From the NCBI GenBank assembly GCA_017417585.1, contig JAFPYX010000061.1, positions 108,710-172,709 on the forward strand: 64,000 nucleotides of DNA, in the 5' to 3' direction. The stretch comes from Victivallales bacterium. GTDB lineage: Bacteria; Verrucomicrobiota; Lentisphaeria; Oligosphaerales; Oligosphaeraceae. Under the pieces are notes generated by a model, which made no database searches, was not told the origin of the DNA, and was given only the letters and a program-made list of their open reading frames with translations. The position numbers were made by a program, and so were the translations under genes. Positions 48,467 through 55,797 of the stretch are shown here, piece by piece (position 1 is the first letter of the stretch; each line of letters starts with the position of its first letter).

Positions 48467-48468
48467 TT
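48371..48468 (+). repeat. 98-bp exact direct repeat, copy 2
   Basis: Identical to 46233-46330; the flanks differ on both sides. Confidence 0.9.
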
Positions 48469-48620
48469 AAGTCATCCGTGCTTTACGAAACGAGATTCGC
48501 GTCATGCGGCTTTTCGAGTTGTATCTCCCCGTCCAAAACAATGCCTTTGCATTGCAATGTTAAGTGCATTATATTAATTTTGATTTTTCAAATTGAAACT
48601 TCACTCCATATTTTGATATC

Positions 48621-49043
48621 ATGAAAAATCTTTCCCGTATTCTTTTCTCATCCCTTTTGGTTCTTGTTCTCGCCATTTCTTTCACCAGTTGCAACAAGGC
48701 CGAGGAGAATGAGGCCGCTCCCGCAGCAGAGATTCCTCCCGCCAAGTCGGACGCATTGGAAGCCCTGGAGAACTTCGTCGCGGCCATCGCCGCAAAGGAT
48801 GGCGAGAAAGTCGGTGAGTTCATCGCCTCTAAGGAAATGAAGGCCCAGCTGGTCCCGCTGGTCAATGCCGGAGTCATTTCGCTTGAACTTCAGGAAATCG
48901 TCTCCGAAAAGACGGTGGGTGACAGCGCTGTCATCGTCGCGAAGACGGTGAGCAAAATGGGTGACATGGAAAAATCTGGAACCTTTGAGGTATCCTTGGA
49001 GAAGATCGACGGAAAGTGGATGATCCAGAATGTCAGGCAATAA
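48621..49043 (+). CDS. lipoprotein with one NTF2-like (DUF4878-type) domain
   Basis: A 140-residue lipoprotein. The signal peptide ends in the lipobox FTSC. The mature domain starts ALEALENFVAAIAAKDGEKVGEFI and ends EKIDGKWMIQNV, the outline of the small NTF2-like DUF4878 fold. The same unit occurs several times in the protein at 49480-51306, where even the SEKT/SEQT-GDS core is shared. It lies 13 bp before the duplicated gnd 3' end. The function is unknown; such domains are often binding modules. Confidence 0.75.
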   Translation: MKNLSRILFSSLLVLVLAISFTSCNKAEENEAAPAAEIPPAKSDALEALENFVAAIAAKDGEKVGEFIASKEMKAQLVPLVNAGVISLELQEIVSEKTVGDSAVIVAKTVSKMGDMEKSGTFEVSLEKIDGKWMIQNVRQ

Positions 49044-49056
49044 ACATCTCTGGCAT

Positions 49057-49175
49057 AGCGCGACTACTTCGGTGCCCATACCTACGAGCGCCTTGACCAG
49101 CCGCGCGGGCAGTTCTTCCACACCAACTGAATCGGCCACAGCGGAAATACCTCCGCCTCCACCTACAACGCATAG
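49057..49175 (+). pseudogene. duplicated 3' end of gnd (degenerate copy)
   Basis: A gap-free match to gnd 45484-45602 with about five substitutions in 119 bp. One turns the conserved Trp codon (HTNW) into TGA, so the frame is broken. There is no start or upstream gnd sequence. With the intact copy it brackets a 3.45-kb block of accessory genes. Confidence 0.92.
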
Positions 49176-49479
49176 AGCGCTCCTTGGGGCGAGGGACGAG
49201 CACTGAAACGTGTTTTGCTCCTCGCCTCCATTGTTGCCTCGGTGGGGTAAATGAGGCGAAAGAAAAAGTGTCCGAGATATCCCAATCGTCCCAGATGTCC
49301 CATTTGCGACTTTCCGGCAAGTTAAAGATATTATTTCCTAAGTAATTTCCTTGGTAAAATATGTTTGCCACATTATCTTAACCAATATATCCACTGTGGA
49401 AGCATTCATGAGTATTTTTCCCAGAGGTGTTCGCCATTAAGTCCTTAAAGACATTTTCTAAACCTGAGCCCATTATGCC
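49176..49479. other. 304-bp spacer without a gene
   Basis: No gene or RNA is recognised. It contains GGCAAGTTAAAGATAT at 49316-49331, found again at 51404-51419, and an A/T-rich stretch of about 70 bp that could hold the promoter of the following gene. Confidence 0.5.
49316..49331. repeat. 16-bp direct repeat flanking the four-domain exported protein gene
   Basis: GGCAAGTTAAAGATAT is exactly repeated at 51404-51419, about 2.1 kb away. Its complement reads as two heptads (ATCTTTA, ACTTGCC) like those in the leader of the ROK kinase. Confidence 0.6.
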
Positions 49480-51306
49480 ATGAAACGCATCCATCACATT
49501 CTCGCCATGATCCTGCTGACCGCGCTCTTTGCATTCCATTTGGTCGGCTACTGCAAAGACGCCGAAGGCGACGCAGAGACTTCAGTCACGCAAAGGGAAA
49601 ATGCCGAGCATCCCGCCGTGGCTGCCTTGAGAGACTTCACAACGGCGGTGTCCAACCAAGACATTGACAGGATTTTCGATTATGTGCCTGCCCCGGCGGA
49701 AGCAGTGCAGGAAATGAAAGAAATGGCAAGAATGGCGAAGGAAGATGATTCCGCCAAGTTTGCCAGAATGCTTGAGACTCACTTGCCAACTTTGGGGACC
49801 ATTGAATCTGTGGAAGAGAAAGGGGAGGATGAAGTCCTGATTGTCTGCGAAGCCAAAGCGGATGGTGAAAGTGCCCGCTGGGACGTCACAATGAGAAAAG
49901 TGGATGGGAAATGGCTCGTTGAGGATGCAGAGCCATACAAGACCTCAGAGGGAAAGAACCTCGATATTTGTGAAATGAATCTTAAGGTGGCCGGTTTGGG
50001 ATTGGTAGTGTATTCATACGATCACGATGAGTTATTGCCCAATTCTCTGGATGAATTGGATGACGATTACCTGCCTCTGAAGACGCGAAGTTGCACGTGT
50101 GGCGACACGCCAGTCCCCTATGTTTTGCAGCCGGAGGTGGCCGGGAAAAACTATTCCAGCTTTGAACATCACAGGGCTACGCCGGCAGTGGTCTGCAGGA
50201 ACCACAAAAACGCCGAGGTGGTCTTGTATCTTGATGGCCACGTGGAGATTCACAAAGAACCCGAGGCAGGAGAAGACAAGCTCATTTCTCAGGTTCCACC
50301 TGAGAAGGGAAACCGGGAAAATGCCGAGTCCGCCCCGGTGGATGCCTTGAAGAACTTCTTCCAGGCGGTCGCCGACAAGGATGGCGAAAAAGCCGCAAGC
50401 TTCTGGGCGGCATCCGAATGGGATAGCAAGGATTTGGCAGAGTCAGTCAACCATGGTAATTTCCCGTTTATTCTTCAGGAAGTCGTTTCGGAGCAAACAG
50501 AAGGCGACAGTTTCTTCATCGTCGTGAAGATGATTGTGAAATTAGGTGATGTTCTTGGTGAGATCGAAATGGCTGGCATTTTCTCCATGGTGAAAGTTGA
50601 TGGCGAATGGAAGATCCTGAGTATAATGCCAGTAGATGACGGAGAAGAAATGGATGTCCCTCCTGTCGCTGAAACCTCCCCTCCTGCCGCCGATTCTGAG
50701 GTCGTGGCTGCCTTGAAGAACTTCTTCCAGGCGGTCGCCGACAAGGATGGCGAGAAAATTGCTAGTTTTTTTGTTTCAAATGCGGGGGTGGCGGAGTTTG
50801 TTGCAGATATCAAAGGCAAGAATTCGTTGGAACTTCTGGAATTTGTCTCTGAGCAGACGGATGGCGACAGTTCCTTGGTTATCGCAAAAGTGAATATGGA
50901 GAATGATGAGATCACTTCATTCTTCCTATTGAAGAGTGACGGCAGATGGCGAATCCAGGATATGCAAATAGGCCGTGGCGAAAGGAAGAATGATTCTGCT
51001 CCTGTCGGCGAATCCGAAGCGGTGGTTGCGCTGAAAGACTTCCTCCAGGCAGTTTCCGACAAGGATGGCGAGAAAGTGGCTGATTTCCTCTCTCCGCAGT
51101 CTGCAGCGTTGTCAGAATTGCGGGAGTGGCTTAAGGGCGTCAACAATGGAATGATTTCGTGGAAACTTCTGGGAATCGTCTCAGAACAGACAGAGGGTGA
51201 CAGGTCCACCATCGTTACCAAGATTCATTATAAATTTAAAAACGTGCCCTGCCCATTCTTTATGAGCAAGATTAACGGCGAATGGAAAATCAGCTTGGGG
51301 CCATAA
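49480..51306 (+). CDS. exported protein with four NTF2-like repeats and an inserted H-X9-DG segment
   Basis: A 608-residue secreted protein (signal peptide MKRIHHILAMILLTALFAFHLVGYC). Four DUF4878-type units begin near residues 45, 288, 406 and 513, each starting with A(L/A)(R/K)(N/D)F..A(V)..(K/Q)D and ending in a GEWKI-like strand. The second to fourth share KNFFQAVADKDGEK and SEQTEGDS. Between units one and two (about 165-265) is a stretch like the end of prepilin-type proteins: CEMNLKVAGLGLVVYSYDHDELLP, then His-X9-Asp-Gly in HKNAEVVLYLDG. Units one and two thus flank an inserted prepilin-like module. It is unrecognised as a whole and is probably periplasmic or surface-exposed. Confidence 0.72.
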   Translation: MKRIHHILAMILLTALFAFHLVGYCKDAEGDAETSVTQRENAEHPAVAALRDFTTAVSNQDIDRIFDYVPAPAEAVQEMKEMARMAKEDDSAKFARMLETHLPTLGTIESVEEKGEDEVLIVCEAKADGESARWDVTMRKVDGKWLVEDAEPYKTSEGKNLDICEMNLKVAGLGLVVYSYDHDELLPNSLDELDDDYLPLKTRSCTCGDTPVPYVLQPEVAGKNYSSFEHHRATPAVVCRNHKNAEVVLYLDGHVEIHKEPEAGEDKLISQVPPEKGNRENAESAPVDALKNFFQAVADKDGEKAASFWAASEWDSKDLAESVNHGNFPFILQEVVSEQTEGDSFFIVVKMIVKLGDVLGEIEMAGIFSMVKVDGEWKILSIMPVDDGEEMDVPPVAETSPPAADSEVVAALKNFFQAVADKDGEKIASFFVSNAGVAEFVADIKGKNSLELLEFVSEQTDGDSSLVIAKVNMENDEITSFFLLKSDGRWRIQDMQIGRGERKNDSAPVGESEAVVALKDFLQAVSDKDGEKVADFLSPQSAALSELREWLKGVNNGMISWKLLGIVSEQTEGDRSTIVTKIHYKFKNVPCPFFMSKINGEWKISLGP

Positions 51307-51485
51307 AAGCATACGATGAAAGAAACAGGTTTCCTGGGAGAGCCTTTTCGCAGGTTTCAATACAGACCAATGACTTTGGCCGCCGATATTGGATATATGG
51401 GGTGGCAAGTTAAAGATATGATATCCCCTCAGATGCCCTCGTATGTTATATTAGCCATGCGAGGGCAAATGCCTTAATACCATAC

Positions 51486-51905
51486 CTATTTGGGTGTTGA
51501 TTCACCGTGTTTTTTGATTCCTCCGATAGAGATGATCCAGACATCTCCGTCTTTTTTCATCGGGACATCATACGTGCCGGCGTCATCTCCGATTTTTGCC
51601 TCGCAAACAATCAGGATATCCTGTTCGCGCTTTTCTGTGGAAAGGATATTTCCGAGTTCTACCTTCATGAAGTTGCTCTTTAGGGCCGCCAAAATCATTT
51701 CACGGTTTTCGGGTGGGAGAAAACTAGCGACCTTTTCGTAGTCCTTGGCACCAAAGGCCGCTTTCGCCTCCTCGAAGGCTTTGGTAGCGAGGGTTTCGGG
51801 CGAAGGTTCCTGTGCTTTGCTGGAATCTTTGCTACAACTGGCAAATGGCATCACAACAAGGGCGGTCAGCAGCGAGGCGATCAGAAGAGTTCGGCGAATT
51901 ATCAT
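51486..51905 (-). CDS. lipoprotein with NTF2-like (DUF4878-type) domain
   Basis: A 139-residue lipoprotein with the lipobox FASC near residue 24. The mature part (TKAFEEAKAAFGAKDYEKVASFL..., ending KDGDVWIISIGGIKK) is similar in outline to the NTF2-like units of the neighbouring plus-strand protein. Its segment REQDILIVCEAKIGDDAGTYDV resembles DEVLIVCEAKADGESARWDV in that protein's first unit. It is therefore related by duplication, but convergent. It lies 29 bp downstream of the M24 peptidase gene. The function is unknown. Confidence 0.72.
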   Translation of the reverse strand: MIIRRTLLIASLLTALVVMPFASCSKDSSKAQEPSPETLATKAFEEAKAAFGAKDYEKVASFLPPENREMILAALKSNFMKVELGNILSTEKREQDILIVCEAKIGDDAGTYDVPMKKDGDVWIISIGGIKKHGESTPK

Positions 51906-51934
51906 AGTTGAATTGGGTTGTTTTTGGTAGATGG

Positions 51935-53080
51935 CTATTCGATTTCCAGATATTTTGGCGCAACGGCGAGGTTGTCGATGCCAGTCTCGGTAATGGCGAC
52001 GGTGTCTTCAATGCGGATGCCGCCCCATTCGGGGTAGTAGAGGCCAGGCTCGTCGGTGAGGACATTGCCGGCGACCATCGCACGTTCTTCACCCGAAGAG
52101 AGGCTTGGGCCCTCGTGGATTTCCAGCCCGACGGAGTGTCCGAGACCGTGGAAGAAGCCGTGGTAAACGCCGGTTTCAGGATCGGCTCCAGTCTCGTAGC
52201 CGGCGGCCTTGAAGTCCTCGACGACCATGTTGTGCATCTCCTTGCCTTGCACGCCTGCCTTGAGGTGCGAAAGGACCTTCTCCTGAGCGGCAAGCACGGT
52301 CTCGTAGGCCTTTCGCACGACCTCCGGGGCCTTGCCTTTCACGCGCGTCCGGGTGAGGTCGCCGAAGTAGCCAGTCTCTTGGTCGCGCGGAAAGATGTCC
52401 ATCACGATGGGTTCGTTGGCACGGATGGGCCCTTCGCCGTGCTGATGCGGGTCGGCGCCCTGCGGGCCGGGGGCGGTGATGGTTCCTTGCGCCAGCCCGC
52501 CGAGGCGGGTGATTTCGAGGTCAATGGCGCTGCGCAGTTCTTCGGCGGTGAGGATATGTCCGCCGAGATGCAGGAAGCCGTCGTCGCCGATGATGGCAGA
52601 GCGGAGCATGCCGTCCGCCTGTGCCAACCCGGCTTCCGCCAGCCGTTCGGAGTGACGGATTTTCTCAATCTCCTCGGATGACTTGACGGCGCGCTCCGGG
52701 CAGAAGTTCCACTGTGTCTTGATGGTGAAACCTGCCTCGCGCAGAAGATCTCCGAAGACCAGCGGGAAGCGCTCTGGGACCTCCCAGGTATTTTCGCCCG
52801 TGCCCTGAGCGACTGCGGAGACCTGCTTCACAAACCAATGGCGCTTCTTTTCCTCTTCAGTCTCCTCCGGCAGATGGAAGAACTCGCGTAGCTTCGCGGA
52901 GTCGATGACCGTCACGCCAGGCTTGCATTGCTTTTGGGCACGCCCCAGTTCCAGCGATCCCACGACGATGGCACTTAATTCGCCGGTCTGGAACCACAGA
53001 ATTGGGTCGGGGACATGGAAGCCAGTGACATACCACAGGTCGGCACTTTGCTCACTGGAGGCGTAAATCAGACGAGACAT
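51935..53080 (-). CDS. M24 family metallopeptidase (Xaa-Pro aminopeptidase/prolidase-like)
   Basis: A 381-residue cytoplasmic creatinase-fold peptidase. An N-terminal domain of about 145 residues is followed by the pita-bread domain. Its five metal ligands are visible: Asp in VMDIFPRD, Asp in YFGDLTRT, His in GLGHSVGLEIHEG, Glu in DEPGLYYPEWGG and Glu in RIEDT. It is probably a proline-specific dipeptidase or aminopeptidase. It lies downstream of the amber-interrupted CDCPAC gene, with 24 bp between them, at the end of the glycan cluster. Confidence 0.9.
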   Translation of the reverse strand: MSRLIYASSEQSADLWYVTGFHVPDPILWFQTGELSAIVVGSLELGRAQKQCKPGVTVIDSAKLREFFHLPEETEEEKKRHWFVKQVSAVAQGTGENTWEVPERFPLVFGDLLREAGFTIKTQWNFCPERAVKSSEEIEKIRHSERLAEAGLAQADGMLRSAIIGDDGFLHLGGHILTAEELRSAIDLEITRLGGLAQGTITAPGPQGADPHQHGEGPIRANEPIVMDIFPRDQETGYFGDLTRTRVKGKAPEVVRKAYETVLAAQEKVLSHLKAGVQGKEMHNMVVEDFKAAGYETGADPETGVYHGFFHGLGHSVGLEIHEGPSLSSGEERAMVAGNVLTDEPGLYYPEWGGIRIEDTVAITETGIDNLAVAPKYLEIE

Positions 53081-53104
53081 GATACTGGAAACAAAGAGGT
53101 TGCT

Positions 53105-53437
53105 TTATAGACCAAGGAGTTTGGCACAGGCCGCGCACGCGGGGCAGTCGCACCATTTGGCGCCTTGCGACTGAATTTCCCGCGCATGGGCGGCCATCGC
53201 CTTTGCCTTCTCGGCTCCGAAAATCTATTCGGCGGCCGGGGACTCGAAAAAGCCAAGCGTGTGCTCGATGGTGCAGATGTCCTCGCGGGCCTCCTGAAGC
53301 AGCGCGCCGGTGACGGTGGCTTCTTGGTTGGTGCCCACGGCGACTAGCCACGCTTGCGCGACGGCCTTGAGTTCCGGACAGCAGGAAGGGGCGTTCAAAA
53401 GCGCCTCCACGATGGGTTTCATTTCATTGGCAGTCAT
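53105..53437 (-). pseudogene. small CDCPAC-type protein interrupted by an in-frame amber codon
   Basis: The frame encodes 70 residues (from ATG 53437), then TAG at 53225-53227, then 39 more residues to a TAA at 53105. The two halves belong together. The first contains NAPSCCPELKAVAQAWLVAVGT. The second has IFGAEKAKAMAAHAREIQSQGAKW and CDCPACAAC. This is the layout of a small conserved family that databases often mislabel 'molecular chaperone Hsp90', as I recall. The Cys cluster could bind zinc. TAG is an ordinary stop in this genome, so the gene is either recently inactivated or carries a sequence error. A one-base change from CAG, AAG or GAG would explain it. Confidence 0.7.
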
Positions 53438-53460
53438 TGGTTTCTCCGTTTTGTAGTTGA

Positions 53461-55782
53461 TTACTTGCCGAGTTTAAGACGCCCGAAACGATTGGGCTGG
53501 AAATAGGCACCCTCGCCAGTGGGAATCCAGGCGGAGGACTCCAGGAAGCCGCCGGCCTTGCGGCTGCGGTAAACTTGCAGGAGCAGGTCGGGCGCGAAAT
53601 TGGGGTCGGTGACGCCAAGAGCGTCCACAGGGAGTGCGATTTTCAGCGTCCAGCGGTCAGCCTCGCGGATGATTTCCGTGGTCGCGTTGGAGCTCCAGGA
53701 TTTGTCGGCGCGGAGGGCGGCGAACTGCTGGGCGTCCCAGAGGACATTGCCCGCCGTGATGATGAGGTGGTACACGGTCTCCTTGTCCTCAAAATCCGGC
53801 CCGATGAAGAGTTCGATTCCATCATCGTTCCAGGGGGACTCCTCGTCTGCGTCAAAGTGTTCTGCGTAGGTGACGAGCTGGTCCATCATGGGTTCCTGAC
53901 AGCAGATAAGAAAATGGAGATTGCTGCGGTCGTAGGCAATCTGCAGGGTGGTCTGGGGGCTGGCAGGGAGACCGTCGATGGTCATGAGTTCCTTGACAGG
54001 CGCGTTGGCGACCTCATCGGGCGTGGTCACCACAGGCGCGGCGTAGGTCGCATCCGCATTGGCGGACAGGTTCTTGATGCGGTTGAAACCGCCAGCGCAT
54101 TCGGTCTGGAGGGCGGCGATGCGGCGGTGATAGATCCCGTCTACTGGCGTGGCAGCCAGCGCGGTTTCAAGACATCCCTCCAATGTCTCAATGACATTTG
54201 GTGGGAAGATTACCTCGGGGGCTGGCTTGGCGTTTCCCCGCATGGCCGCCTCGTAGGCATTTTGGGCGAGTTCCCAGAAGATCTTCATCGGCTGGGCGGC
54301 AGGACCATAGTAGCGCACGTAGAATTCTTCCAGGAGGTCGGCGACATTGAGGTCTGGATTCCACAGGAGCTTTGCGGTGAGGTAGAGATTGAGCTGGATG
54401 ATGTTAGGCTGGCCAGGGCGGTCGAAGCCGAACTCGTACATCTGCGGGCGGTTTTCGTCCTCGATGAATTCGCCACGCATGCGCGGGTCGTCGGCGAGAT
54501 ATCGGATTTCGCGCTCGATGGTGCGGCCGTATAGGACAGGAAGATTGTGAGTGGGTGGCCAGTGGGTTAGATACCAGTCCCAGAAATAGAGCTGGCTGGT
54601 GTATTGGAGCCAATGCTCGATGCGCTCATGGAACTCCTGCGCGGCCTGCGGATTCGCAAGGGCACTGCGGGCATGACAGAGCATCACGATGACATTGGGC
54701 TTGAAAGCCATCCCCTCAGGCGGGTCGAGGTATTTCTCGTAGGCGATGCAACCGAGGGACTTACCAGGGCAGCGTTCGGCAAGGCGTTTCGCCATGCGGT
54801 TCACGAAGCCCCAGATGTGCCAGGAGAAGTCGCCTGTGCCTTCGCGATGCGGATACGACAGGTCCGCCTGACATTCCGGACATGCGCAGATCTTGAAGAG
54901 GCCGTCGTTGGCCCCCATCGGGAAGACCTCCAGTTCGGGATGCTTTGCGAAATATTCCACGATGAGGTCTAGGAAGGCATCCATCATCGCCTCGTTGTGG
55001 AGGCAGAGATTGCCCTGCCCGGAGACGGCATTCTCATTGGTGAAGGCTCGCCCGCCGTCCTCCGTGAGCGCGAAATACTCCGGGTGGGAGTCGCGGTATT
55101 GGTTCATCAGCTGGAAGGCGTGGATGATTTGGACAGGTGCGGCACCGCCGAAGCCGATGCGGCGTTGCCAGTAGGCGGTTTCGGAATCCCGTGCTAGGAA
55201 AGATATCCATGGGTAGCGGTAGGCGAAATGCGGGATTTGCCGATAGTCCAGGTCGCCTAGTTGGAGGTCCTGCGTGAGCTCCGGGACATCCGTGCCGTCG
55301 GGACCAATCCCGTAGAAGCGGATGCCGCAATGCTTTTCAAGGAATGCATATACGCCGTTGGCGGTGCCAGCGGCCTCCAGGAGGCTTACGCCGACCGATG
55401 CGTTCATCAGTTCGATGTCACGCCAGGGATTCATCATCCCGAATTCAGGCTTTCCGTGGTTGTCCACGCCAGCAATGAGCAGGTCGCCGCTTTCCGCAGT
55501 TCGCACGCAGAAGGCATCGGCTGGTTCACCAAGCAAGAAGTCACCGAGTCCGGCCGCACTGCCCAGGCGGATGACGGGCGTTTCGTCGCTGTTCGGAACG
55601 ATTTCCAGTCTGGTGCCGAACTCCTGTTCCAGCCAGGCCTGCATTTCGCGCGCGGCTAAATCCACGGCACGTGCATCACCGTTGGCTTTGACGATGGCGC
55701 GGAACGGCTGTCCGGTAGGCGCGAGGAGTTGCACTGCGCTCAGCGGAAAGGCGAGGACTAGAAGTATGCCAAGAAGGCGCAT
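53461..55782 (-). CDS. exported DUF4838 protein with C-terminal CBM9-like domain
   Basis: A 773-residue secreted protein (signal peptide MRLLGILLVLAFPLSAV). Residues of about 20-155 resemble the GH20/GH67-type N-terminal domain (AAREMQAWLEQEFG...). The DUF4838 TIM-barrel-like domain covers about 180-500, with FPMGANDGLFKICACPECQAD and HARSALANP. Residues of about 590-773 look like a family 9 carbohydrate-binding domain (SPWNDDGIELFIGPDFEDKE). DUF4838 proteins are thought to act on glycans, but their activity is not established. It lies 15 bp downstream of the GH42-like gene and is probably in one operon with it. Confidence 0.8.
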   Translation of the reverse strand: MRLLGILLVLAFPLSAVQLLAPTGQPFRAIVKANGDARAVDLAAREMQAWLEQEFGTRLEIVPNSDETPVIRLGSAAGLGDFLLGEPADAFCVRTAESGDLLIAGVDNHGKPEFGMMNPWRDIELMNASVGVSLLEAAGTANGVYAFLEKHCGIRFYGIGPDGTDVPELTQDLQLGDLDYRQIPHFAYRYPWISFLARDSETAYWQRRIGFGGAAPVQIIHAFQLMNQYRDSHPEYFALTEDGGRAFTNENAVSGQGNLCLHNEAMMDAFLDLIVEYFAKHPELEVFPMGANDGLFKICACPECQADLSYPHREGTGDFSWHIWGFVNRMAKRLAERCPGKSLGCIAYEKYLDPPEGMAFKPNVIVMLCHARSALANPQAAQEFHERIEHWLQYTSQLYFWDWYLTHWPPTHNLPVLYGRTIEREIRYLADDPRMRGEFIEDENRPQMYEFGFDRPGQPNIIQLNLYLTAKLLWNPDLNVADLLEEFYVRYYGPAAQPMKIFWELAQNAYEAAMRGNAKPAPEVIFPPNVIETLEGCLETALAATPVDGIYHRRIAALQTECAGGFNRIKNLSANADATYAAPVVTTPDEVANAPVKELMTIDGLPASPQTTLQIAYDRSNLHFLICCQEPMMDQLVTYAEHFDADEESPWNDDGIELFIGPDFEDKETVYHLIITAGNVLWDAQQFAALRADKSWSSNATTEIIREADRWTLKIALPVDALGVTDPNFAPDLLLQVYRSRKAGGFLESSAWIPTGEGAYFQPNRFGRLKLGK

Positions 55783-55797
55783 TCGAGGGTTCCAGAT

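Noticed and set aside
53225..53227. The amber codon as pyrrolysine or a reassigned codon
   Set aside because: TAG is the normal stop of several genes here (36226, 41380, 42410, 45602), and no pyl genes are in the window. A mutation or error is simpler.
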